Shown in pieces: positions 34,970 to 42,540 of a stretch of DNA of 64,000 bases; position 1 is the first letter of the stretch, and the number at the start of each line of letters is the position of its first letter. Position numbers and translations under genes: made by a program. This DNA is from Longitalea luteola. Its GTDB lineage: Bacteria; Bacteroidota; Bacteroidia; Chitinophagales; Chitinophagaceae. Below the pieces are notes generated by a model. The model was not told the DNA's origin. It did no database searches and worked only from the letters and a program-made list of their open reading frames with translations. The stretch lies in the NCBI RefSeq assembly GCF_017356035.1, contig NZ_JAFIQX010000013.1, positions 124,001 to 188,000 on the forward strand, given 5' to 3'.

Positions 34970-37426
34970 CTAGAATTTATAGGTGAATGTCATTCTCATG
35001 TTACGGCGAGCTTCTACGATGTAAGAATAGAAAGCCCTGTTGCCTGTTCCGCTGGGCAGTGAACCCGCGGTAAGCAGTTTGCGGTCGTCGAGCAGGTTAT
35101 TCACCAGCATCGAAACGCCGAACCTGCCTTTTTGATAAGAAACGCCGCCATCGGCGCGGAAGTAATTAGGCATGTTGGGGGTTTTTGTTGTTCCGATAAA
35201 ACGATCAGCCAGCCACTGGATACCGCCATTCACGCCAAAACCATTCAATACGCCGCTGCTAAAGCGATAGCTTATCCAGCCGTTGGTAATATGGCGGTTG
35301 GTGTTGGGCGTTTGGTTGCCAACTGTTTTTTTGTTATCCGGTGTATTCGGCGATTCTTTAGTGATCTTTGAGTCGGTATAAGCGTAGTTCAATACCACGT
35401 TCAGGCCTTTTACCACTTCTCCATTGATGTCTACTTCAATTCCTTTTGATTCGGTTTCACCCAATTGTTCCTGGTAAGTTTGGCCATTGCTGGCAGGTGT
35501 GGGAATAGTGACCAGTGCATTTTCCCGGGTGATCCGGTATACACTTACTCCACTTACCCAGCGGCCGCCAAACCATTCTTTTTTCACGCCGAATTCAATG
35601 TTATTTCCTTTAATGGGTTTGAACGCATTGCCCGAAGAATCGGTACCGGCCACCGGAACAAACGACTGATCGTACAATGCATAAACTGAAGTTTGTTTGT
35701 CGATGGAATAACTGATGCCGGCGCGGGGAGTGAATACCTGCTCTTTAATATCAGCTGCTTTGTTCTTACCTACCGTTTCGGCATACGTAAAACGTACACC
35801 CAGTGATATTCTCAAATTGTTGTTCAGGAAACCCAGTTCATCCTGTACATAAGCTGAACCGTAATTGGTGTAGGTAGCGTATGTTGTAGCGCCCGCGCGC
35901 TGGCGGATGTTCATCGACCGGTCGAACACCGGAATGGAATCCATAGGTAACCCGTAAATAGGATTGTAAATGTTAAATACCGGTTCTACACCTCTTACGC
36001 GGGCGAAGCGAACGTTGGGATTACCTGAACGGAAATCGCCCCAGAACTTTTTATTTCCAAAATCGGCACCGCCGAGTATGCGGTGACGAACGTTACCGGT
36101 ATATTCTTCGCCGCTGATGGAGAATTGGGCAAAGCGGTTCTCACCGGCTTCATCGCCAATATTGTAATAACGGTACATGTCGCCATTGTCAAGGATGCTG
36201 TCGGGCCACATGCTTCCCGATTCCATGGCGAAATCGAAGTAAGCAACCTGTGCATGTGCTTTCCAGCGTTCGTTCAGCTGATGGTCAAGGTAAACGTATA
36301 CGCTATGATCCCTGATCTTGTTAGGTGGTAAAGAGGGATCGGTATAGAAGAAATCGTTGGCTACCTTTTCATCGGCCAGCTTTTCTTTGCTGAACATGTA
36401 GTTGCCGTTGGCCAGGTATTTAATTGCCTGGTAGGTATACTCAAAGGTAACAGCTGTTTTGTCGTCGATCTGGTAGCGGAGCACCGGGGCAATTACCACG
36501 CGGTTATTAAAATTGAATTTGGTATGAAAATCTTTTTGCTGTGCTGCCAGGTTCAGGCGGTACAGCAAACGGCCGTCTTTGCTCAGTTTACCATCGAAGT
36601 CGGCAGTGGCGCGGTAAGTACTGAAGCTACCGGCGCTCAGGCTGAACGACTGGTGGCTGATGCCTGTCGGTTTTTTGGTAACTACATTATAAAAACCACC
36701 GGGCTCACCGGCTGCGAGCATAAATCCGGCGGGGCCTTTTACGAACTCGATATTCTCGATCATGGAAGCGTCTTCAGCAGTAGGACCCCAGCTGGCTTCG
36801 ATGTTCATGCCATTGCGGAAGGCAGGGATCTTGGAGCCGCGCATCCGGATGTTGGCATACTGGTTATCCCAGTGACCCATGCGCGAAGCGCCGCTGACAT
36901 TACGGGTGATACCGTCAACGATATCAAAAACCTGTTGATCGGCCATCGTTTTTTTACTGATAACCTGGATATTCTGCGGGGTTTCAAGGATTGAACTTTG
37001 CAAGCGGAGTGAAGAAGAAACGCGATCTACCTTGTAACGGCCGCCGGCGCTGATCACTACTTCGGCCAGCTGCGTGTCGGACAGTTCCAATTTGAAAGAA
37101 ATATTGTTTTGTTTGCCATTCTCTGCAAGCACTACCGTTGTCTCAAGGGGTTTATACCCTTTAACTGTTACATTAACGCGATAGGTTCCTGCAGGGAGAT
37201 TCTTGAAAATATAAAAACCCGTTTCCGAGGTAAGGGTCATCTTGTCTGTACCTGCCAGTTGTACAGCTACACTTTCAGCAGGTTCATTGTCGGCCGTAGT
37301 GATCTGTCCGGAAATAACCCCTTTAGGTGGATTTGTCTGGGCCAAAAGTTCCGGTGAAAGCAGTGCACAAAGCGATGCAAACACAGCAACCAGCAGGCTG
37401 CTGCGCAGTTTGATTGAACAGTTCAT
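34970..37426 (-). CDS. TonB-dependent siderophore receptor
   Basis: The 818-residue protein has a signal peptide (LRSSLLVAVFASLCALLSPELLAQ), a carboxypeptidase-regulatory-like domain (about 35-110; VISGQITTADNEPAESVAV), a plug with the siderophore-receptor motif TPQNIQVISKKTMADQQ, and a barrel ending in MRMTFTYKF. Motifs such as RGSKIPAFRNGM and FVKGPAGFMLAAGEPGGFYNVVTKKP match the FhuE/FpvA-like (TIGR01783) family. It lacks an STN domain, so it does not signal through FecR, unlike the two SusC receptors. The PepSY gene follows after 11 bases. A -7-like element lies 82 bases upstream. Confidence 0.93.
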   Translation of the reverse strand: MNCSIKLRSSLLVAVFASLCALLSPELLAQTNPPKGVISGQITTADNEPAESVAVQLAGTDKMTLTSETGFYIFKNLPAGTYRVNVTVKGYKPLETTVVLAENGKQNNISFKLELSDTQLAEVVISAGGRYKVDRVSSSLRLQSSILETPQNIQVISKKTMADQQVFDIVDGITRNVSGASRMGHWDNQYANIRMRGSKIPAFRNGMNIEASWGPTAEDASMIENIEFVKGPAGFMLAAGEPGGFYNVVTKKPTGISHQSFSLSAGSFSTYRATADFDGKLSKDGRLLYRLNLAAQQKDFHTKFNFNNRVVIAPVLRYQIDDKTAVTFEYTYQAIKYLANGNYMFSKEKLADEKVANDFFYTDPSLPPNKIRDHSVYVYLDHQLNERWKAHAQVAYFDFAMESGSMWPDSILDNGDMYRYYNIGDEAGENRFAQFSISGEEYTGNVRHRILGGADFGNKKFWGDFRSGNPNVRFARVRGVEPVFNIYNPIYGLPMDSIPVFDRSMNIRQRAGATTYATYTNYGSAYVQDELGFLNNNLRISLGVRFTYAETVGKNKAADIKEQVFTPRAGISYSIDKQTSVYALYDQSFVPVAGTDSSGNAFKPIKGNNIEFGVKKEWFGGRWVSGVSVYRITRENALVTIPTPASNGQTYQEQLGETESKGIEVDINGEVVKGLNVVLNYAYTDSKITKESPNTPDNKKTVGNQTPNTNRHITNGWISYRFSSGVLNGFGVNGGIQWLADRFIGTTKTPNMPNYFRADGGVSYQKGRFGVSMLVNNLLDDRKLLTAGSLPSGTGNRAFYSYIVEARRNMRMTFTYKF

Positions 37427-37507
37427 AGTAAATAATAGGGTTCTAGCGATAATTAAATAACAGGCGAATCGTTCAGAAAGCTTTTACATAATGTCGTTGC
37501 CGGAACG

Positions 37508-37515
37508 CAAAATTA
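37508..37515 (-). promoter_or_regulatory. -7 promoter element upstream of the siderophore receptor gene
   Basis: On the minus strand TAATTTTG matches the Bacteroidota -7 consensus TAnnTTTG exactly, 82 bases before the receptor start. No clear -33 TTG is seen at normal spacing, and I could not recognise a Fur box. Confidence 0.3.
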
Positions 37516-37601
37516 TTCACCGATTAATTGTTGTCTTTACGCTTTCGGGAAATGCATTTATGGAAACGGGAAAAAATACCAGCGCCCTAAAGGGGAGCGA
37601 T

Positions 37602-37632
37602 AAAAAAAGGCCGCAAATTGCGACCTTTTTAA
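37602..37632 (-). terminator. Leftward intrinsic terminator behind the duplicated esterase gene
   Basis: Read on the minus strand, AAAGGTCGCAA pairs with TTGCGGCCTTT (one wobble) around a one-to-three-base loop and is followed by a run of seven T residues. It lies about 20-50 bases after the stop of the 37653 gene. Confidence 0.75.
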
Positions 37633-37652
37633 TGAGTGCTATCTGTAATATG

Positions 37653-40061
37653 TTATTTTACGACTACTAACCGGCGGGTAGTATGCTGTTTGTCCAGTTT
37701 AATTTGGATAAAGTAGCTGCCTGTTGAAAGACCGCTGGTGTTGATCACCGTGCTCAAATAACCTGTTTGTTTATTGGTAAAATAGCTTTTGATCAGTTTC
37801 CCTTCGCCATTGATAAGGGTGATTTGCATTTTTCCCGTCAATTCATTATTGATTTGCAGGATTGCCTGTTCCTTAGCCGGATTATTTAACAACTTTACTG
37901 TCCTGTCGAGGTAATTAACAGGCGCTGAACGTGCGGTTGCTATAAATGGTTGCGCAGTTCTCAAGGTGCTGACTGAATCGCGCAGGGCAATTTCTATAAC
38001 TGAGATATGACCAAAAGTACTTCCTGCCTTGGTTCTTGCCTCAACAAGCTGGGTGCCATAACAATCGGTCAGTGTAGCATTATTGGCCACTGTGTGGTTG
38101 TACGCGCCATCATATTCTTTCCAAAGCGAATCGCCTGCTTTTCGTACCTGCAGTATGCGGGGACCGGTACCTTCGCGGGTGCCCCAAAAGGTAATATCGG
38201 CTTTTTTGCCGGCAGGAATAGTAAACGTGAGGGTTACTATGCCCGCAGAAGGGTGAAAGTAGATATTGTCTCTTACTGCACTGGCAGGGTATTTTCCCAG
38301 GCTGCTGTCGATGCCATTTGAGTTTACCGATATGTCATTCGGATTGGCATAGGTGCCGCCCGGCCGTTTATCGGCGCTTATAGACAGGTTATGTGTAACG
38401 CCGGCAGTATCTATTACGGAGCTGATCCAAACGCCTGGCGAACCACTTGTAATATTATTCCATTTTACACCTGCATTGTTAATGGTTGTATAAGCCGGAT
38501 TGCCGGCGTCTATCAATATATTTTTCGTAGTGACCGGGGCAGTTGCCGGTTCCAGCGTGTAGCGTAACAACCAGGCGTACAGGTCCAGTGAATCGCGAAA
38601 CTTGGTTCGTTTATGGTATACATTATTCCATACGGCGTCATCATGGCCGGCATTGCGAACGGCGGTAAGCCACGCTTCGCCGCCATTGGCGTTAATGGAG
38701 TCGGTGATGCGTACGCAATTGTCGTATCTGTCATTGATCGTATCGTTTATGCCGACTGTTGTCCATATTTTTTTACCGGCCCAGTTATCAGACAGGTTAT
38801 AGTGTGTTGAATCGGCTGCCATATAATGCGTTCCAAGCGGTGCTGCTGCTATAATACTGTCTGAGTAAGCAGGCGTTTCGAGGAAGTACTTTATCAGGGC
38901 CCGGGCGCCCATACTCACCCCTGTAAGATAGATGCGGTTACGGTCGACCCGGTACTTTGCCTTAAAGGAATTGATGATCTTGTTCAGGTCATGCAAGTCC
39001 CATTGTCCGATGCGCGACTGCGGCGCAAATACCAGGAAGGGAATATCATTGCCGAATGCAAGATACTGAGGCAGTCCTGTGCTATACATGTAGTATGGTA
39101 TGTCGGTACTGTCGGCTGAGCCGGATTGCTGATAGCCCTGTCCGGCGCCATGCAGGTAAATGATCAGGGGATAGGCGCTATCGGAGTTTTGATAGTTGGT
39201 GGGAAGGTAAGTCATTCCCCAGTAGAACCGGTTGGTGTTAACAGGGATCCATTTCTCGATCTTTATGCGGGTTGGGGAAACAACCGGGCGTGACGTGTGC
39301 TGTAGTAACCAACTGTAGAGATCAAGCGTATCAGCCACTTTGGTTACTTTGTAATAAACGGAATCCCAGACAGCGGCATAGTGTCCGCCTGGTACAGCCT
39401 TTAAAGTTGCAATTCCGCCGTTGGCATTGATCGAGTCCCTGTACCGGATACTGTTCGTGTACCTGTTATAAGGAGCGGCATTGTCGGCAGTGCCCATCAC
39501 CAGCATGGTCTGTTTGGGTTTCCATCTGGAAAATGTTTTCCAAATGGTTGAGTCACGTACTTCATAATGCATCGATACGGGCGCCACCGCTGCAATGCTG
39601 TCGGCCGGGTTCGGTTTTTCAAGCAGGTATTTCATTATTGCGCGGCCACCCATACTAATGCCGGTAAAATATATACGATTCGGATCAACGCGGTATTTGG
39701 CCTTAAAAGCGTTGATCATTTTAAATATGTCATCATTGTTCCATTGCCCGTTTGCGGTTTGCGGCGCAAAAACAAGAAAAGGAATATTGTTCCCGGCCTT
39801 TACATATTTAGGAATACCAGTGCGATACAGTTGCGCCGGAACATCTGCACTGTCGGCCGTGCCTTCGTACGATTCACCGAGTCCATGGGCAAATACAATT
39901 AATGGAAAACTGGCCGTGGTGTTATTGTAATCGACGGGCAGGTAAGTCATGCCCCAATAATACCGGGACGTATTTATGGGCGTCCATTTTTCAACAATAA
40001 TTTGTTGCGCACCCGACAAATAACATGCGAATACGAAAAGAAAAGTAAATACTTGTCTCAT
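37653..40061 (-). CDS. Secreted protein with two tandem esterase domains and a T9SS type A tail
   Basis: The 802-residue protein has a signal peptide (MRQVFTFLFVFACYLSGAQ) and two copies of a polyhydroxybutyrate-depolymerase/feruloyl-esterase-like alpha/beta-hydrolase. Copy 1 covers about 20-258 with nucleophile motif GISMGG (Ser136) and His227 in GGHYAAVW. Copy 2 covers about 264-503 with GVSMGA (Ser383) and His473 in AGHDDAVW. Both begin with the same IxxEKWxPxN and YYWGMTYLP-type segments, so the gene arose by internal duplication. A beta-rich module follows (about 510-690), and the end (LLNNPAKEQAILQINNEL, then SGLSTGSYFIQI) is a type A T9SS sorting domain. It probably removes acyl groups from an extracellular polymer; the substrate is unknown. 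Confidence 0.87.
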   Translation of the reverse strand: MRQVFTFLFVFACYLSGAQQIIVEKWTPINTSRYYWGMTYLPVDYNNTTASFPLIVFAHGLGESYEGTADSADVPAQLYRTGIPKYVKAGNNIPFLVFAPQTANGQWNNDDIFKMINAFKAKYRVDPNRIYFTGISMGGRAIMKYLLEKPNPADSIAAVAPVSMHYEVRDSTIWKTFSRWKPKQTMLVMGTADNAAPYNRYTNSIRYRDSINANGGIATLKAVPGGHYAAVWDSVYYKVTKVADTLDLYSWLLQHTSRPVVSPTRIKIEKWIPVNTNRFYWGMTYLPTNYQNSDSAYPLIIYLHGAGQGYQQSGSADSTDIPYYMYSTGLPQYLAFGNDIPFLVFAPQSRIGQWDLHDLNKIINSFKAKYRVDRNRIYLTGVSMGARALIKYFLETPAYSDSIIAAAPLGTHYMAADSTHYNLSDNWAGKKIWTTVGINDTINDRYDNCVRITDSINANGGEAWLTAVRNAGHDDAVWNNVYHKRTKFRDSLDLYAWLLRYTLEPATAPVTTKNILIDAGNPAYTTINNAGVKWNNITSGSPGVWISSVIDTAGVTHNLSISADKRPGGTYANPNDISVNSNGIDSSLGKYPASAVRDNIYFHPSAGIVTLTFTIPAGKKADITFWGTREGTGPRILQVRKAGDSLWKEYDGAYNHTVANNATLTDCYGTQLVEARTKAGSTFGHISVIEIALRDSVSTLRTAQPFIATARSAPVNYLDRTVKLLNNPAKEQAILQINNELTGKMQITLINGEGKLIKSYFTNKQTGYLSTVINTSGLSTGSYFIQIKLDKQHTTRRLVVVK

Positions 40062-40441
40062 AAATGATTGTTTGTTTAAGTTATGATGAATGGCTGTTAA
40101 GACGGGCTGTTGGCAATTGGCCGTTTAGAAGATCCCTCAGGGAAGAACCATAAAAAGAGGAGCGGGCAGATCGAAAGCAAAAGAAGTGATCTCAGGTAAT
40201 AGGAATTAAGGTTCATGTGAATGTAATTGGAAATATATGAATATGTTACTATAGCTTAAGCCAGGCCGCTTACCGGGGATACAATAAGGTATAACCGAAG
40301 AATACTAAGTTCGGAAAAAAACAGGTACCGATCAACTGGATCTTGCCTGTAGTGTTTTCTTTTTTGACACATTTTCTCTGTAAAAAGCCGCGCGCGGAAA
40401 TTGCCGATTTTTTGTCGTTCTTTGCAGAAAAATACAAATAC

Positions 40442-41287
40442 ATGGCAATCAGTCAGATCAAAGTGGGGGAGTACAATACATTGCGGGTGGCCCGGGCATT
40501 CGATTTCGGTATGTACCTGGGTGAAGACAAAGACGTGGTATTGCTGCCCAAACGCTTTGTGCCGCACGGCGTAAAAGTAGGGGATGTGCTGAAAGTATTT
40601 GTTTACCATGATTCGGAAGACCGGCTCATCGCCACCACCCAGCAGCCAAAAGGTATTGTTGGCGATATTGTAAAACTGAAGGTGGTGTCGGTAACCAAAC
40701 AAGGCGCTTTTATGGATTGGGGACTGATGAAGGACCTGTTTGTGCCCAAATCGAAACAGTTAATGGGCATGCGGGTAGGCGGGGAGTACATCGTGAAAAT
40801 ATACCTCGATGAAATGACCGGCCGTGTGGCCGCTTCGGAAAAAATAGAACCCTTTTTGAGCAATGAACAATTGACGGTGAAAGAACAGGAACCGGTAGAC
40901 CTGCTGGTATACCGACGTACAGATATTGGTTACGTGGTGATCATCAACAACCGCCACACCGGGGTATTGCATTTCAATGATATTTACCAGGAAATTACGG
41001 AAGGCGATCAGTTGAAAGGTTATATCAAGAACATCCGGGAGAACAACAAAATTGATGTGGGCACCGGAAAAATGGGTTACCAGCGCGTGGAAGACGAAGC
41101 CGGTAAGGTGATGCGCCTGCTGCAGGAAAATAATGGTTATCTGCCTTACAATGATAAATCAGACCCCGAAGAGATCTATTCTTTTTTCGGTATGAGTAAA
41201 AAGACCTTCAAAATGACCACGGGTAATTTGTACAAGAACAGAAAGATCGTTTTCACCCAGACAGGTATTAAACTGGCAGACGAATAG
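40442..41287 (+). CDS. S1-domain RNA-binding protein, CvfB family
   Basis: From ATG 40442 (MAISQIKVGEYNTLRVAR) the product has 281 residues; the frame is open back to 40343 but the family begins here. It matches CvfB proteins: an N-terminal S1-like domain (VARAFDFGMYLG), a second S1 domain (about 65-130, KQGAFMDWGLMKDLFVPKS), a third S1-like part (about 140-210) and a C-terminal winged helix (KSDPEEIYSFFGMSKKTFKM). CvfB binds RNA and in Firmicutes affects virulence gene expression; in Bacteroidota its role is not known. It stands alone and converges with DoxX. Confidence 0.92.
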   Translation: MAISQIKVGEYNTLRVARAFDFGMYLGEDKDVVLLPKRFVPHGVKVGDVLKVFVYHDSEDRLIATTQQPKGIVGDIVKLKVVSVTKQGAFMDWGLMKDLFVPKSKQLMGMRVGGEYIVKIYLDEMTGRVAASEKIEPFLSNEQLTVKEQEPVDLLVYRRTDIGYVVIINNRHTGVLHFNDIYQEITEGDQLKGYIKNIRENNKIDVGTGKMGYQRVEDEAGKVMRLLQENNGYLPYNDKSDPEEIYSFFGMSKKTFKMTTGNLYKNRKIVFTQTGIKLADE

Positions 41288-41298
41288 ACCATACCGCT

Positions 41299-41320
41299 TC
41301 GGGGGATCAACGATCCCCGG
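41299..41320. terminator. Short hairpin between the CvfB and DoxX genes
   Basis: GGGGGATC at 41301-41308 and GATCCCCGG at 41312-41320 form a stem of about seven pairs between convergent genes; the DoxX stop lies inside it. The T run is poor in both directions, so this is a weak candidate. Confidence 0.35.
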
Positions 41321-41756
41321 TTCTCCCATAAACGGCATCAATAGAGAATCGCCCCGCACCGGCGTAGATCAATGCGCCTGTCATACCAATAACGAGCAGG
41401 AAGAATTCCATACCTTCTGTTTTCTGATTGCCAAACCAGTTCATGAAGAAGTAATCGGTAAAATGGGTTAGAATAATGCCGGCCATAACGACAGCAATGG
41501 CAACACTCCAAAGCCTGACGGCAAATCCTAATAACAGCGCCAGTGGACCAAAGAACTCTATCATAATAACGATGAAGCCGATACCCCAGGGTAAATGAAC
41601 CTTTTCAGTGAAATAATCCATCGACCCGTTAAAACCGGCACCACCGAACCAGCCCAGTAATTTTTGAGCGCCATGCGGAAATAGAACGAGCGCCAGAAAA
41701 AGGCGTAACAAAAATGGAGCTAAGGATTGATCCGTGGAGAATATCATTCTCTTCAT
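41307..41756 (-). CDS. DoxX family membrane protein
   Basis: The 149-residue protein has four membrane helices and the DoxX motifs LLRLFLALVLFPHGAQKLLGWFGG, FTEKVHLPWGIGFIVIMIEFFGPLALLLG and FSIDAVYGR near the end. DoxX proteins are small inner-membrane proteins linked to thiosulfate:quinone oxidoreductase or to oxidative stress complexes. It lies 109 bases behind a Crp/Fnr gene on the same strand, with a palindrome in the gap, so the regulator may control it. Confidence 0.93.
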   Translation of the reverse strand: MKRMIFSTDQSLAPFLLRLFLALVLFPHGAQKLLGWFGGAGFNGSMDYFTEKVHLPWGIGFIVIMIEFFGPLALLLGFAVRLWSVAIAVVMAGIILTHFTDYFFMNWFGNQKTEGMEFFLLVIGMTGALIYAGAGRFSIDAVYGRTGDR

Positions 41757-41816
41757 ACATGCAATATTTTATGGCCACAAAATTTCTTAAAACAGGGAGG
41801 ATGGCCAATCACCCAG

Positions 41817-41836
41817 GGTAATGAATTGCATTAACC
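41817..41836. promoter_or_regulatory. Imperfect palindrome upstream of DoxX, candidate Crp/Fnr site
   Basis: GGTAATGAATTGCATTAACC has arms GGT(A)ATG and CATTAACC around a central AATT. Its centre lies about 70 bases upstream of the DoxX start, and a -7-like AAATTTTG (minus strand, 41778-41785) lies between. Placement fits an activator site of the adjacent Crp/Fnr regulator. Confidence 0.35.
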
Positions 41837-41865
41837 TATGGTAACAAAAATGGGGGTGATGAATT

Positions 41866-42450
41866 CTATTTTTGTTTTTTGTGGGGCTGCGATCTCAGCC
41901 TGCTTAAACTTTGTGGCGTTATTCCAAGGTAAGAGGCTATCTGGTGATTAGGTACGCGCTGCTCTATTTGCGGATACTGGCTGGTGAAATCGAGATACCT
42001 TTCCGTAGCGCTTTTGGCAAGGGAAGAAGCCACCCTTTTGATAGCTGCTATGTATGCATTTTGAATGACGATGCGGAAATGACGTTCCATTTTTGGAACC
42101 TTTTCGTACAGCGTTTCAAGATTTGGTTTGGTTATTTGATATACCTGGGTGTCTTCGAGGCAATCGATATTGCTTTTTGCTGGCGTTTCCGTAAGAAAGC
42201 TGTAGAGATCACCCACCCACCAGTCTTCCAATCCGAATTGTAATACGTGCTCCTGGCCTTTTTCATCCACTTCAAAAGTCCTGGTAACGCCTTTTACAAT
42301 AAAGGTCTCATGCCTGGTTATTTCTCCTTCCTGCAAGATATACTGGTGTTTACGAAAAGTCCTGAATGTAAAAAGCGATCCTACAATCGTTACTTCTTCG
42401 GGTGTTAAAGTAACATATTTGCTAAGTGTATTAACCAGGGCATCAAGCAT
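41866..42450 (-). CDS. Crp/Fnr family transcriptional regulator
   Basis: The 194-residue protein has a cyclic-nucleotide-binding-like beta-barrel (about 25-115: FRKHQYILQEGEITRHETFIVKG, VLQFGLEDWWVGDLYSFLT) and a C-terminal winged helix (about 140-190: SATERYLDF, VPNHQIASYLGITPQSLSRLR). It belongs to the large Bacteroidota group of Crp-like proteins with no iron-sulfur cysteines, and the usual cAMP phosphate-binding arginine is not evident, so the effector is unknown. It precedes DoxX by 109 bases. Confidence 0.93.
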   Translation of the reverse strand: MLDALVNTLSKYVTLTPEEVTIVGSLFTFRTFRKHQYILQEGEITRHETFIVKGVTRTFEVDEKGQEHVLQFGLEDWWVGDLYSFLTETPAKSNIDCLEDTQVYQITKPNLETLYEKVPKMERHFRIVIQNAYIAAIKRVASSLAKSATERYLDFTSQYPQIEQRVPNHQIASYLGITPQSLSRLRSQPHKKQK

Positions 42451-42540
42451 AATGCGGAGATCTTATGGTGATCAGCCGCCAATATCGCGTAAATCGCTTT
42501 AATTCTATAATTTTTTTAGGAGAAAGGATTTACCGGTATC

